DNA of 64,000 bases from NCBI GenBank assembly GCA_036245805.1, contig BTRK01000006.1:310001-374000 (forward strand), in the 5' to 3' direction. The position numbers and the translations under genes are program-made. This document shows, piece after piece, positions 1 through 13,165 of the stretch; position 1 is the first letter of the stretch, and the number at the start of each line of letters is the position of its first letter. The notes below the pieces were generated by a model that did not search any database, was not told the DNA's origin, and saw only the letters and a program-made list of their open reading frames with translations. The stretch comes from Pristionchus mayeri (Eukaryota; Nematoda; Chromadorea; Rhabditida; Neodiplogasteridae).

Positions 1-592
1 TTTACACGAATTCCAGAAAACAAGCCCCAAGTCTTAGAATTGTGTGATTAGTTTCCTGGCGCGCAGAATATCTTGTGTAAACTTTAAAAATGCAGTAGAT
101 GGAACTGCAGATTACACGATGTTTACCTCTTGTTGCATTGACGAAATACGATAAAGTGGAGAGGTGAGTCAGCAGAGATACGAACAATCATTTATAAGTA
201 GTTGATTCGCCTTCCATCTGGAGGCAATCTCGCCATTCCCGGAGAAGAGTCGAAACACAAAGGGGAGGTGCCAAACTGTGCCCACTCTTCGTCCCACCAC
301 CTAACCTTGGATCGTTCTCTCTCTCTCTCGGCACTATCCCCTTCCTCAATAACAGAGTTGTTTCTATCGAGCCTTTTCAACTCAATCAAATGACAACTCG
401 AGTATAGCATCTGCACAGGACATCCATTTCATCTCAATCGTTTTGAGATTCCTGCTGCCTTCCTCTCATCATTTTCTCGCTACCAACTTTCTCCATTCTC
501 TGCTCCTTTCACATCCCGCTCGTTTTGATCGATTTCGTGTTGGCTCTTGGCTCCGTTTTTTCTTCACTCGAGCCGCGCCAATTCCGATCGAG
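1..592. other. Upstream region, no gene recognised
   Basis: I see no coding exon with matching splice signals here. There is a short CT-rich tract near 315-330. The stretch from about 430 to 592 is open in frame with the first exon of the next gene, so an upstream start at 443 is possible. Confidence 0.4.
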
Positions 593-3130
593 ATGGAGCA
601 GTCTGATTGCAGGCAGGTTTGCCCATTGGAGACTCCCGCCACGAATCAACAGACTGCGAGAGGTAGTACGGTAATGGAGCCGATAATCAATGTGGACCCG
701 CTGTCTGAACGGCCGATCGACTGCTGGAGGAAGTACCAGAAACAAGGAAGAGTGAACGAACCTGCAAAGAGTCTCAGGTCAGCATGGATCTCCATGGGGA
801 TGGAGGGATCCTAAATACACTCCACTGGCCTCTGACCCGAGTATAAGAACAAAACTCATAGTAGTCCAAACTGTTTAAGAGTTCATAGTTATTCCTAGTA
901 TTTTAAGAGTCTCGAATGAGATGTGCAAGTAGGGCAAAATTGTTTTTCAGTACTTCGTCCAAATGAGATACATCGTTGGTGCCGTAGTCTACTGGTAAAT
1001 AGGAATGATAGAAATAACGAATTTTGCGTCGCTATTCTTGCGTGGAGGGGCATTACTGTGCAGCGAACCTTCGATCATCTCTGTCTCGGTATTACACAGT
1101 TTCGCAATCTAGAGGTGAAGCTTGCGATTGAGACTCAAACGGGCAACTCAAAGTAATTGATTTCTGGACACAAATTGAAATATTTAATATTATCTAGCCA
1201 AATTCGTCAATTTCTGCAATGTCGAGTATTTTTTAGAAAATAATTTCCCGGTATTCCAAATAAATACACATGTATTTCGCGTTACGTCTCTGAAAAAGCA
1301 TGAAGCAATTTGAATATGATCGCCGAACGAGATAATTCAATAAATGAATGTGATAAACTCATTCATCACTGTTTTGATAACTATCGACCTGAGAGTGAGT
1401 GAGTAAGGGTGTCCTTTCACTTTCGTTCTCACGAGTCGATAGTAGTTCGTGTTCCCCTCTCTCGACCGGCTGGGTTCTGATGGGCTCCGATCTCTCTCAT
1501 CCGTTCCAAGACCCAACACAGTTCACGAACCCCGTTCTCAGGCTCGACACTCCCGTTCACGAGAACAAAGTGCGCATCGTGTGCATATCGGACACTCACG
1601 AGAAATTAGATGTTAGTTTTACTCATAATTCTTGTTTGTTTTCATAAAAATATATTTATAGTATGCATTTTAGGAAATCCTTCCAATTGTACCTGACGGA
1701 GATATTCTGATCCACTCGGGAGATTTCACCAACTACGGAGATGTTGGGGAAGTCATCAAGTTCAATGCTGAAATCGGTGAGTGCATGAGGTCTCGAATAG
1801 TTCGGCCAACTACTCTTACTGGTATGTGACTACTTGCGGATGACACAACTCGGCACAAGATAATGTGTGTCGGGCTAAGGTCGTCTCGCAGTTAGTTGTC
1901 ACTGCACTGCAAAGATCGATTTGAATCACACTTGATCGATATTCTTGCCGTTTGGAAAGAACTACATGTTTCTAGCCTGTGCCAGAGGGAAAGTACCGGG
2001 TTCAGTTTGTAATCTGATCGTGGCCGAGAGAGAATGCATGGAGATAACATCGAAACCGGGAAACATTCGCTCCTTTTACAAGTGTACTAAAAAGAGCTAC
2101 TAGATCAGATGATTGATAGGTGAAACTAACTATGAGATCATAATTACACCAAAGAAAAGTTTTTCAAAACAGCGTTATTGTCTTTTTTTGCAGGTAAACT
2201 ACCACACAAGCACAAGCTGGTAGTTGCGGGTAACCACGAACTGGGCTTTGAGGATGGAGAGGAAATGACGGACAGACAGCAAGTGAGCGAATATTGAATA
2301 ATTAATTACGAGAGATGATCGACAGGCCGCCCTGAACATGCTCGGCCTAGACAAGGCATACCAACTACTCTCCAATTGCACCTACATATGTGATAAGCAG
2401 ATTGAGGTATGTGAGGGAACGAACCTCATCCCCTCCCCTCATGACGATAGAAAAGAGGTGCTTTCTCAGCTGTACGGTATCAAATTCTACGGTGCCCCTT
2501 GGCATCCGATGCCTGGCTACTCCTTCTATCGCGCTAGAGGTCATAAGATTCTTCAAAAGTGGAATCTCATCCCTGCGAACACCGATGTGCTCATAACACA
2601 CACGCCTCCACTCGGTGAGCCATTTTAAATAAAACATATAACTTGGTATGAGGTGTAGTTCGAACTATGCAACAAAAGCATAAAAAGGGGGAAATTGGTG
2701 TTGAGAAAAATATTTCCTACAGGAAGTGCTGAATATCCGAAGGGATGATCACCTTAATCCATTGTAGGTCACGGCGACTTCAACGCATGGAGCAAGTGTG
2801 ATGGAGTCCTGGCTGGATGTGCAGAGCTACTGAACACAGTGGAGAAGAGAGTCAAGCCCAGGTACTTCATAAACCCTTCCCCCTCTTTCTGTTCCATGCC
2901 AAATTCCCAAATCCATTTTAGATATCACATCTTCGGCCACATTCATCAGAAGCACGGAGTCACGACGAATGGAGTGACCACATTTATCAATGCAGCCCTC
3001 ACTGATCATAAGGTACTGTACTTTTAGTCGTAGCAATCACTGTTTGATTTTGCAGCTTCGACCCGAATACGATCCGATCATCTTCGATTATCCTCTACCT
3101 CCCGGAAAGACTAAACAAGATTTTATGTAA
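593..3130 (+). CDS. MPPED1/2-type metallophosphoesterase
   Basis: Predicted class III metallophosphodiesterase of the MPPED1/MPPED2 (239FB) group, which hydrolyses phosphodiester bonds with two bound metals. Exons: 593-777, 1443-1611, 1674-1776, 2194-2282, 2326-2614, 2768-2861, 2922-3012, 3056-3130, giving 364 residues; all phases agree. The metal-binding motifs are all visible: SDTH (Asp112, His114), GDFT (Gly134-Asp135), GNHE (Asn166-His167), the THTPP loop, and GHIH (His316, His318). Mammalian MPPED2 has Gly in place of the first His of GHIH and is weakly active; this protein keeps His, so it should be the active type. Exon 1 carries an INVDPLSE segment that looks like the conserved N-terminal part of the invertebrate proteins. 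The weakest points are the start codon (443 and 674 are alternatives) and the 665-bp first intron, whose acceptor could be 1442 or 1445. Confidence 0.88.
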
Positions 3131-4082
3131 ACCAACAATAATGAAGCACCTTCACCATCCATTCTGAATTCGAACAATCGTGTACAAATTGTGATTCCTT
3201 AGAGGTTCAATAACTTGACGCTGTTGTTGCATGATTGCAAATTAGAATATTATTGAACTTAAAATCTTTATCTGAAACTAAAAGTCATTTTCCCTCTATT
3301 TCAAAGCGAGTCGATAGTGTATTCACAATAATAATCGATTTTTTACTGATATACTTTCAATAATAGAGACATCGTAAAATATCTATAAATGCTATTACAT
3401 AATGTGATAAAACATTTCGGTGATGTGGACTGTCATTGATGTAGACGAAAACAGAACATACAATCTCATAAAATAAATATTAGCAAAAAATAAAATTTTG
3501 GTTAATCGAAACGATAAGGGTTACGACCCAATGAAACAAAGCCGGATACTTAAAGTCGGTTCAGCGTGGTACTGTAAGAATATTGCTTTTGAACTTTCAC
3601 ATCCGGATATCCACGTTTTGTGCTTATTTGATAGGATTTTTATCGATTATATTTATTTTGTGCATATTCTGGTTTGAATCGCGTTCAAGTGGTATTTCCT
3701 TGTCATTAATTGCTGATTCTGTTTCTTATGTCGTTTCTTACTTGGTGGATAGAGCTCTTTTCACAATTCAATTGCCTCAGAGGATCCCTTTCACACCATT
3801 ATTCTCGAGTAATTGCATTTCAATAGATTATTGAGCATATGAGAGCTGGGAGGAGTGATGAAAAATTAGGATAGAAATGTATTTTGTGGGAATTTGCGCT
3901 GCTTTCTATATGATTGTGATCATTCGCGTATTTATTTCTCTATATTATTCTTTATTACTCTAGATTCAGTAATGTTTATCATGTATATAGATGGTAGATA
4001 TTATCGATTTTTAATGACTCTCCATTTTTAGTAGTTTCGTCTTGGCAGAGGTGGATTTCAATCCTCCTCTTCTCCTCAGAAG
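3131..4082. other. Intergenic, AT-rich
   Basis: Holds the 3' end of the phosphoesterase gene and the upstream region of the mannosidase gene. AATAAA-like hexamers occur near 3473. The open stretch 3583-3834 is hydrophobic but AT-rich and lacks splice context, so I do not call it a gene. Confidence 0.5.
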
Positions 4083-7000
4083 ATGGCGCGCTCAACGAGG
4101 AACGTTTACCTGCTGCTGTTCGTCGCAATCTTTATCATTATGAGGTATTATCCTCTATAAAACGATTAATTACCTTCAAGGCGATCGAGGTGCTTGATTT
4201 TTTTACAAACTTAAATCTTAATTATTTCAGTTTGATCCTGTACAGTTCAATCGATTCGCCTTCCGGGATCCGAAGGATGGATAAGAATGCGGAGGTTTGT
4301 CATTTTTACAGCGCTTATATATTTGATTTATTCCATAATCGAATTATGTAGTATTGCCCACAGATATCACTGCACTGATATTGTTTTTTTTTCCAATTAT
4401 ATATTTGAAAATATACTTAACAACCAAAAATATGAATTGATGATTAGAACACGGAATCATTTTAATTTTTCAGTCACAAGTTATCCGGCTTCAACAGAAA
4501 ATGTCATCGTTGGAGAATAGTCTACGAAGGAACGGAGAGGAAATGGATAGGCTAAAGAAGCAGCTGAGGGAGAGCGAAAGACAAAGGAAGGAGTTAGAGA
4601 AGAAGGAGATAGGTGCGATCTTGTGGCCATATGCATTTTATTATATTAATTGTTCGCACATTAGATTGTAATCTATGTAAACGGGAAGTTATTATGTAAA
4701 ACCAACCCAATTAGTGATTGCAGAAAAAGAAAACGAGATATTCGATGAGAAGGAAGAAGCCAGAGAAGAGGTGAAGAAACACGTTAACAAGCCAGTGGAT
4801 GAGGATGGAAATGGAGAAGAGGATAAGGTAATACTACCAAAATAGGGTAAAACCGTATCACAGACGAGTACTGTGAGAACAGAAAGCGTAGTCCGTGGTA
4901 TGGTGGCGAGATTTAGCACATTTGATTTTAGAATGCGCGCATGCGCGGAACGCGGAGGAAAAAATATTCCGCGAATATTTAGAATCAAATGTACTAAATC
5001 TGGCCACCACGCCACGGACTACGCTGTCTGTTCTCACAGTAGGACCAATAAATTCGTCCAGTTTATTATATAGTGTTGTAATAATTCAAAGAAATGTTTT
5101 GAGGCGCAAGTGCCGGAACCTCAAGGGGGCAACAAGGCTGAAGTAGTGAAGAGATTCCTGTCGAAGACGACGAAGGCGACGAGAGACGTGTGTCCGTTGA
5201 GGAAGGAGATGAGTGTGCCTCATACGGATATCCAGGTACGAATACATAGGAATGGTGGAGAAAATAGGAATTTGGTGTGAAATGAAGCTTTGATGGTTCT
5301 AGATGTTCGATATGTACAACACGATCGCCTTCGACAATCCGGATGGTGGCGTGTGGAAGCAGGGATGGGAGGTTAGAAAGGGGCGGGTGCCAGTCCATAC
5401 ATTCTTATATTGCATTTGAACAAATATTTTTGCTCAGGTATCCTACGACACAGCCAAGGTTCAAGAGGAGCCACAACTGGAAGTGATTGTCGTGCCCCAC
5501 TCGCATTGCGACCCCGGTAACGTGTTCGATTTTTTTTGAATGTCTGAAATTACTGATTTTTATATTTACTTTTTTAGTTTCAATTAAATCCGTTAAAACC
5601 ATTCAGGATGGCTCCGCACTTTTGAGGAGTACTTTGACGCGCAGACGAAGCAGATTTTGGATGGAATGCTCACCCATTTGCCTCAGCAAGTAAGTTGAAT
5701 ATCAACATGGCGTTGACATTTGCATATTCTTATCACAGGACCAGATGTCATTCATCTATGCCGAGGTCTCCTTCTTCGAGATGTGGTGGAGAGGACTGGA
5801 TGAACAGGCGAGGGATAAAGTCAAGAGGTGAGCACTCATCTTGCGGCTTCCTTCTTGAATTTTATTATCTTCGCAATGTTCATCTGATACAGTTTGATCA
5901 CATCTGGCCGATTGGAGCTCGTGACGGGTGGATGGGTGATGTCGGATGAGGCCAACGCCCACTATAATTCTATCGTCGTCGAGTTGATGGAGGGACACGA
6001 GTGGATACGGAACCATCTCCCTAAGGGTACGCTTATCAGTTATATTGTATCATTTTGAAAACATGAATGGGGGATATCAGGGATGTTTATTGCGTACTGG
6101 CACAGTAAGGAATATAGTCTCCTAATTCCTCGATCTCAGAAGCCCTTCCTCGCGTGCACTGGTCGATCGATCCCTTTGGAATCTCGCCCACTCTTCCCTT
6201 TATCATGAGTGCAGCTAACATCACACGAGCTGCTATTCAGGTAACTTCATCCTATTCTTTTCGTCATTTTACTGCTTTAGATAGAATGAAATGTTTTGAT
6301 CAAGTCTGTGGTAACCCAATATTTACCTTTGAATAGTTTGAAAATCATTTGGTAAATTACATAGCATGCTTTTGAATATATAATTACAGCGCGTGCACTA
6401 TTCGGTGAAAAAGGAACTTGCGCGCCATCGCAACCTTGAATTTATCTGGAGGCAAATGTGGGGTAAGGTAGCGACCGTTACCAATGATTTTCTTCAATCA
6501 TTGAATAGATTTTCAATTTAATGCAAATGGTGTTTAGATTCGGTCAAGTCGACCGACGTCCGTACACACATGTTCCCCTTCTACTCCTACGACGTCCCCC
6601 ACACTTGCGGCCCCGATCCAAAGGTGAACTTATCGTGCATATTACATCATATTCTCAGTTATGTTCTACTCGCTGATTGTTAATTTATTTTTTGAAGGTA
6701 TGTTGTCAATTCGACTTCCGTCGTCTCTCCGGAGGTGGATTCGCCGGTTGTCCATGGGGAATCGCGCCCCAGCTGATTAATGAGGACAATGTGGCAACGA
6801 GGTACGGTTCATATTATGAAAGAACTTTTACTTTTGTATAGTTGTTTTATGGCGCTTGCCTAACTGCAGAGCAGCGCTCATCTACGATCAGTACAGAAAG
6901 AAAGCTCAGTTGTACAAGACCAATGCTGTTCTCATCCCTCTCGGAGACGACTTCCGGTAACCAACTTCAAGCATTCCAATATGTCTCATATTGTCAGGTA

Positions 7001-10000
7001 CGACACGCAATTCGAATGGAAGCAACAGTACGAGAACTACCAGAAACTGTTTGCGTATATGAATGAGCAGAAGGAGTGGAATGTCAAGGTAAGCATGTGT
7101 TTTAGGTAGTGAATGCTTACTTTTGTCTTGGTGCAGGCCCGATTCGGCACTCTCTCCGACTACTTCAACGCCATGGAGAGACACAGTGAGCAGCAGAAGA
7201 TCGATCTGCCTGTGCTGTCGGGAGACTTCTTCACCTACGCTGACAGAGACGACCACTACTGGAGCGGTGAGAGACGCACTAGTTAACACTTCCGTTTTAC
7301 TAAGAGGGGGTTTATTCTCACCACTTATTTCAGTAATAATATTGATAATACAGGCTATTTCACTTCGCGGCCCTTCTACAAGCAACTCGACCGGGTGCTA
7401 CAGCACTATCTGAGGTAGTCACTATCTCAATATCTTTTTCAACTCTGCGCATTTTAGATCGGCCGAAATGCTCTTCTCATTGTCTCGGATGAGTGGAGGC
7501 GATTCGGGACCGGCTTCTGACGACTCCTTTGAGAGGTGGACACTTTCACAATCACAATACTTTCACGACGAAAGGTTTGTGAATTTTGCAGACTCGTGCG
7601 TGCGCGTCGTTCGCTTGCCCTCTTCCAACACCACGACGGTGTGACTGGCACGGGGAAGGATGCCGTAGTGAGGGACTACGGACAGAAGTGAGCGAGAGAT
7701 ATTCATTTATGGCACTGCAATTATTGTGAAGAGAACCGAATTGAGGAACAAAATTACTATTGCAACTATACATTGACGACCTTATAAAAATATTGATCAT
7801 AAAAATTTGGTACTAGATGGTTTGGCACTTTGGATCGTAGATAGATGGTAAAATGAGGGTTGTTTAGGATGATCGACGCGTTGCACGACTGCGAAGAGGT
7901 GATGACTGTCGCCACCGAGATACTACTGCAGAAGAAGGTTCGTCGATGGGTGACGTCACCTCTATGTTTCTGGAGCTACATTTTGTTTCTTCCAGTCAGT
8001 TGTACTGGTCTTCCCACCAATTTATAGTCCTATCCTTAACCGCTTCACTCTTCAGGGTTCTGCTCCAGGCCAACTGCAACTAGATGAGAGCAGAAAGGGG
8101 CACGATGCACTGCCTGAGCGAAGAGCGGCTGAAGTGGGAAGGTGGGGGAGATTGATCGAGCAGATATTTTATAACTGAGTTGCATGAAAACAAATGAATT
8201 TATTTAACGAAAAGTAGTAGGCAATATGCAGAACATGAAATAGAGTGAATTTGCAGCTCTCTGATTCTCTTCAACTCGCTCTCATCCATCCGTCACGAGG
8301 TAGTGTGTGTTCGAGTGGCCGATGCGAAGGCAAGAGTCAAGCAGAATGGAGGAGGTCAGGCGTATAGAATATCATCACGGATATACACATGCGAAATAAT
8401 GCTGAACTTTCTGAGCCTTTGTTTTTTGTGTTGCCCCCTCCCTCTAAACTACTATTTTCAGACGATCGACCGAAACAGCAGCTGAGTCCTGTAGTGAAGA
8501 TGGCAGCAGGAGTGTTGACAGTGAGCCAGGATGAATTCGAGGTAAGGCTTCATTATTGATTTCCTTCTTTATGACGTCATTGCAATCTCACTCCAGCTGT
8601 GCTTCGTCGCCTCGATTGCGCCGCTCTCGATGCAGACGTACAACATTGTGAGTGAGTCTTCGGCAGAAGAGGAGAAGACGACTGTGGGAGGCAGCGTCAG
8701 AGTCGACGGGTCTGTTATCTCTACTTCTCTCTCAACGATTCCCCCTTCGAATATATGTTGATATAGGAACGAGTTCAAGACGACTTCCTCATCTGGTGAC
8801 GCCGTGCTTAAGAACGACAAGATCACTGCCGAGTTTGACTCCATCACGGGAATGCTCAAGGTGAAATACATCTCATAATCATCTATGTCTTTGTTTCTGC
8901 AGTCAGTCACGCCGGTCGGATCGTCGACAGCCACAAAGACGCTCATGAAGTTTGTCAAGTACGGAGCCAGAGGACACAAGCGGAGTACGTTTTAGAAGCT
9001 ATTATATTTGAAATGTTTATCTAAATATGACTAACTACATCACAACGAATGATCCTAGGAGAACAGTTCGATGAGCATTCGAGCTCTTTATGCCTTGTGG
9101 TGAGGGGCATAGTGGTGGTCGTGATGGTGATGATGGGGCTCGTGGTGGCCTGCATAATAGATGAACATAGCGTGGGTATGTCCAATCAGTTGCTGAGCAA
9201 CTGTTGCTCTCTCGAACTCACCGTAGTGATGGTGTCCATAGTGGGGTTCGTAGTGGTGACCGTGGTGGTGGTCGTCATCGTGTCCGTAGTGCTCATGCGG
9301 GTGTCCGTAGTAGCCTGGTTATGATGGGAGTGGAATATCGATTATCATCGCAACATGCTTACCGTAATGGTGATGGGGCTCTTGATGATGATCGTGGTGG
9401 TGTCCTGCAGTGATTAGGGCTGATTAGTTAACGGTTGTAATTAGTGAATATACCGTAATGAGGCTCGTAGTGGTGATCGTGATGATCGTCGTGGTCATCT
9501 GGAAATTGGTTATTTTCGGTGTTTTTTTAAAGAGGAATATATTCAAATATATCCAACCATGGTGATGGTGAGGCTCGTAGTGCTCGTGATGCGGTTCTGT
9601 AAAGGGCACTGTAATTTTTTATAATGGAAAGGACATGATATGATAGCAGAATATTTGAACTGCTGATACATACCGTGATGATCATGGTCATGGTGGTCGT
9701 GATGGTCGTGGTCTGAAACGTATGAAGGTATACATGGGAAACCGAATTGATAATCTCACCCTCGTGCTTGAGGATCACAAATTTGGGATGGTCGTCATGC
9801 TCATAGTGATGATCTGAGATTAATCAGTGCATTTTGAGTTTTTTTTAAAGATGTCAAGTAAATAATTTAGATTTGGTTTTTGTAATGGAATAAGAACATA
9901 CCCTGTGCAGTAGCGCAGGCTGCGAAGAGTGCGATTCCGACGAGAGCGAAGAACTTGGACATTTCCTGATTCAGTCTTTATTACAATTATGTGTAATTAA

Positions 10001-12528
10001 GAAAAGGAAAATGGGGAGAACTGATGTATGCTGACTGTGTGAAGGCACTTTTATACTGCTTGTGAGACAGAGGGCTCAATGGCACTCACTTTTTATCTTT
10101 ACGCATTCCTGTGATTGAACCCCCACGGAGAAGAAACACAAAGAATATGACAATACGTTTCTTCTAGTGGCGAATTGAAGTAACCTCTCTTCCAGAGAAA
10201 CCGATGACGCTTCGCGATCGAGTTTGTAAGACTAGACAAACGTGTAGAATTACTTATTCCATCTTCTCCCCTATTCGATGGATAGACTTCATCTTGAAAT
10301 ATTTAATTGAATTTGGTTGCTAGATTTAGTCGTTTATTCAGCGTAATTGATCATAGTAAAAGTTTTTTTTTCATTTCAGTGAACAACGGCGGCGGGGACG
10401 ACCTGTCTGGAGCCTATCTCTTCTTGCCCGATGGAGAAGCACAAGAGGTATTTCTCCAATATTTACTATATATTTGTTATAATATAAAATCTATGTTTCC
10501 CAGATCCCGGCTTCTGATTCGCACTACATTCTCGTGCAAGGCCCCATCGTGAGTCGGATGTATGTCCGCGGTCCTCAGGTTGGTACTCTCGAGCTGATGG
10601 CCAGTTGATGATGTGCCTCTGCAGGAGTTCCGTCTACTCACGACGTACTCTCTGGATGCAGGAGCGGCGTACGTCGAGGTGAGTCATGATCGAGGCAAGA
10701 TGGAAAGGACAGATTCGGGGATTTCCAATGAATGACTGATTTGTAGATCACGAACGAGATCGACGTGACGGAGAAGATGCAGAATGTGGAGGTTGCAATG
10801 AAGGTACTGTTTTGAGAGGAAAACGCTGAATTATAAAATCTGAATTTAGATTTGGGTTAATTTACATTAGTGAAATTGATAAGAGCATTGTCCAAACCCA
10901 TGACGATATTTTTAGGTATCGGTGAAATTTAATAAGCCTTAATAAGCCTATTCTTATTATTTTCAGATTGAGAGCAGCGTTGCTAGTGCCGACTCGATCT
11001 ACACGGATCTGAACGGAATGCAGGTGATTTGCGATGGGCAAAATACGCAGCCAAATCAATTTGATATCCACAGAAGGGTGTGTGACAAAGAAAATCACTG
11101 TGGGATGTGGACGAGTAAATTTATCTGTTCTTTTAAATTTCAAATAATTTTGTTGAGATGATTCGTCGTCGTCGGCAACTCGATCGTCTGCCTCTGCAAG
11201 CCCACTTCTATCCCATGCCTGGAGCAGCGTTCATCGAGAGCGCCGAGGAGCGGCTGAGTCTGCTGGGAGCACAGGCACTCGGAGTCGCCTCCCTCAAACC
11301 TGGTTAGAAGGGTTGAAGAGAAGATGCGACTGGCTTGTGACATCGGGGACCTTATATGATTTAGTGCTATCCTGAGGGAGTAGTAGAATAAATATACCTA
11401 GTGAAGTGTTTTATATATGTTTTTGACCAAAAGTAATTATAGGTGAGCTGGAAGTGATGCTGGAACGACGACTGCTGCAGGATGACGGGAGGGGACTGCA
11501 GCAGGTAAGGAGAGGAAGGAGAGGCCAGTGAGGGGAGGACCAGGGAATAACCGGCATTGCATTGGAGGGAGTGACGGACAACTTACGGACCGTGTCTCAC
11601 TTCCGTCTCATGGTCGAGAAGATGGGAGGAGACAAGAGTGAGGAGACCGAGATGGTAAATCACTCCCCTTTAATACATCTAGTAACCACTGTGTGTTGTG
11701 GAGGATGATATGCGTTGCTTAATCAACCTTAGATGATGTCGTAGAAAATAATTCCAATCTCAGATGGGTTTCCTCTCACAACCTGCCTATTCTGCATCCC
11801 TCTCCCTTCACTATCCATGGTTGAAGATGCTCAGTGAAGGCAAGCCAATTTTTTCGCCAATTTCCTTTGACACTCGATTGTTCAGTCGTTACCTTGTCAT
11901 CAAATTATTTTGAACAGGTTAATTTCCTATTTCCAGCTATCAAGTTTGTTTGTAGACTCGGATCTCTCTCCATCGTTCACTGGCCTGCACGCTTCGCTGC
12001 CCTGTGACACACACATCGTCACACTTAGAACGATGGCCGAAGCTACCAAATACGCGGTGAGCCAAGTATTCATTCTTCTTTTAGGGTAATTAATTATATG
12101 CTCATTTTGTTCTAATCCTACTCAACTGATACCAATCAATGCTAATATTAAATGTTTGCAGTCGAGTCGTCCCACGACTTCGCCCTCCTCAGCCGCTGCC
12201 CTTGTGCTGTATCGACCACTCGTCGATTGCCGATCGACTACTCCTGCTGCGGAAGAGTGTGCATCTGCACAGAAGGAGGTCAGGGGAGGGAAACATGCAG
12301 CTATTACTTGAATTCTAATATATTTTGGAGTAGTCATATAAAAAAGTGTGTTGTCAATATACAAAACAACAGAAGGTGAATTTGCAGGATGCATTTTCCG
12401 TTCTCTTCGGAGGACATGTGAAGTCAGTCGCTCCCGCGACGCTCACCCTACTCTACGAGGCGAAGGGAACAACCGATAGGCTGGCAATCGAACCACAGCA
12501 ACTGAAGACGTACAAGCTGCAGTTCTAA
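4083..12528 (+). CDS. aman-2: Golgi alpha-mannosidase II (GH38)
   Basis: Type II Golgi enzyme that trims two mannoses from GlcNAcMan5GlcNAc2 during complex N-glycan synthesis. Model: 1207 residues in 39 exons (4083-4144, 4231-4294, 4474-4612, 4724-4827, 5104-5235, 5303-5371, 5438-5516, 5607-5689, 5739-5827, 5893-6026, 6140-6240, 6390-6462, 6538-6623, 6698-6801, 6870-6956, 6998-7088, 7137-7266, 7354-7414, 7458-7535, 7592-7687, 7868-7937, 8056-8141, 8257-8354, 8462-8541, 8597-8709, 8767-8860, 8903-8984, 10380-10447, 10504-10578, 10625-10678, 10747-10803, 10967-11023, 11158-11302, 11443-11504, 11544-11654, 11764-11895, 11937-12056, 12162-12278, 12388-12528). A cytosolic tip and membrane anchor (about 8-25) precede a charged coiled-coil stem (about 45-125). 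Zinc/catalytic motifs: HSHCDPGW (His213, Asp215), nucleophile Asp329 in WSIDPFG, and HHDG (602-605). HSHNDPGW is usual, so Cys214 is odd. Intron 27 hosts a gene on the other strand. The end of exon 36 (weak GTCATC donor) is least sure. Confidence 0.95.
4869..5041. mobile_element. Palindromic MITE in mannosidase intron 4
   Basis: A 173-bp near-perfect palindrome fills most of intron 4. It begins TACTGTGAGAACAG and ends CTGTTCTCACAGTA, and the arms continue inward past CGTAGTCCGTGG. TA at both outer edges fits insertion at a TA dinucleotide, as for Tc1/mariner-type MITEs. A similar terminus appears at about 60669-60682, and a weaker one near 54843. Confidence 0.7.
9088..9962 (-). CDS. Secreted histidine-rich repeat protein, nested gene
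   Basis: Complete small gene inside intron 27 of the mannosidase gene, on the opposite strand. Exons (reading direction): 9962-9902, 9813-9760, 9710-9672, 9596-9558, 9498-9454, 9404-9363, 9314-9222, 9149-9088. They encode 144 residues: a 20-residue signal peptide ([20 protein letters not shown]), one spacer exon, then six exons that are almost pure His/Asp/Gly/Tyr/Glu/Pro. I count about 58 His. Recurring motifs are HYEPH and EPHHHHH. Every intron is phase 1 and sits at a Gly, Asp or Glu codon, so each internal exon is a symmetric module that can be duplicated or skipped without a frameshift. A TATAAAAG box lies on this strand at 10055-10048, about 85 bp upstream of the ATG. No family is recognised. 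The composition suggests extracellular binding of zinc, copper or nickel, which is inference. Confidence 0.9.
10048..10055 (-). promoter_or_regulatory. TATA box of the histidine-rich gene
   Basis: TATAAAAG on the minus strand, about 85-93 bp upstream of the start codon at 9962. It is a good match to a strong core promoter element and has no role in the host gene, where it is intronic. Confidence 0.55.
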
Positions 12529-13165
12529 ATATCTAGTAGATCGCCGTATTTTCGGAATGTTTTGTGTATGAACGATTGCTCCAAAGTTACTGTCTTTATT
12601 GAATGTACGAGTTATCCAGATTATTTATTTTCGATTGTAAAAGAGGATCCAAACCTATGCAAGCTCATTAGCATTCTGAAAGAGTATTCGCTACCCGTAG
12701 TTCACCCTTAATGTGATATACCATTTCCTATTGTGATAGTTCCATTCATTGATAGTCACCCTGTTTTGGTCATTACCCTGTAATTAGAAGTGTTTCCCCG
12801 TATATTGCCCAACTGTTTGTAATCTCTTTTTTATGTAACATTTATCCACGGATCCGGAATTGATCTTCTTCCCCATCATCCACCTTTTGCGACTCAAAGG
12901 TCCGAGTTTGTTGTAATGGGTCAAGGTTATATTTTAGAGTCATTGTTTCTGTATATATTTATCGTTATCGAATAAAATTAACTTCAAATTATTTCAAGAA
13001 TCTCTTTTCCGAAGGAACGAAAATAGTGTGGAGTGAGTGTGAGAGTGTGTACAACATTAGTTGCTATGGAGATTTGGGTAGGGAAGAAATTGAGGGGGGG
13101 GGGCAGTGGGGAGAAAGGGGACTTAGTGCCAGCCAGCGTTCGGATTCACACTGCGCGGACTAATT
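12529..13165. other. Intergenic between mannosidase and osm-6
   Basis: AATAAA at 12971-12976 could end a long mannosidase 3' UTR. A run of ten G lies at 13094-13103. Nothing else recognised. Confidence 0.4.
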
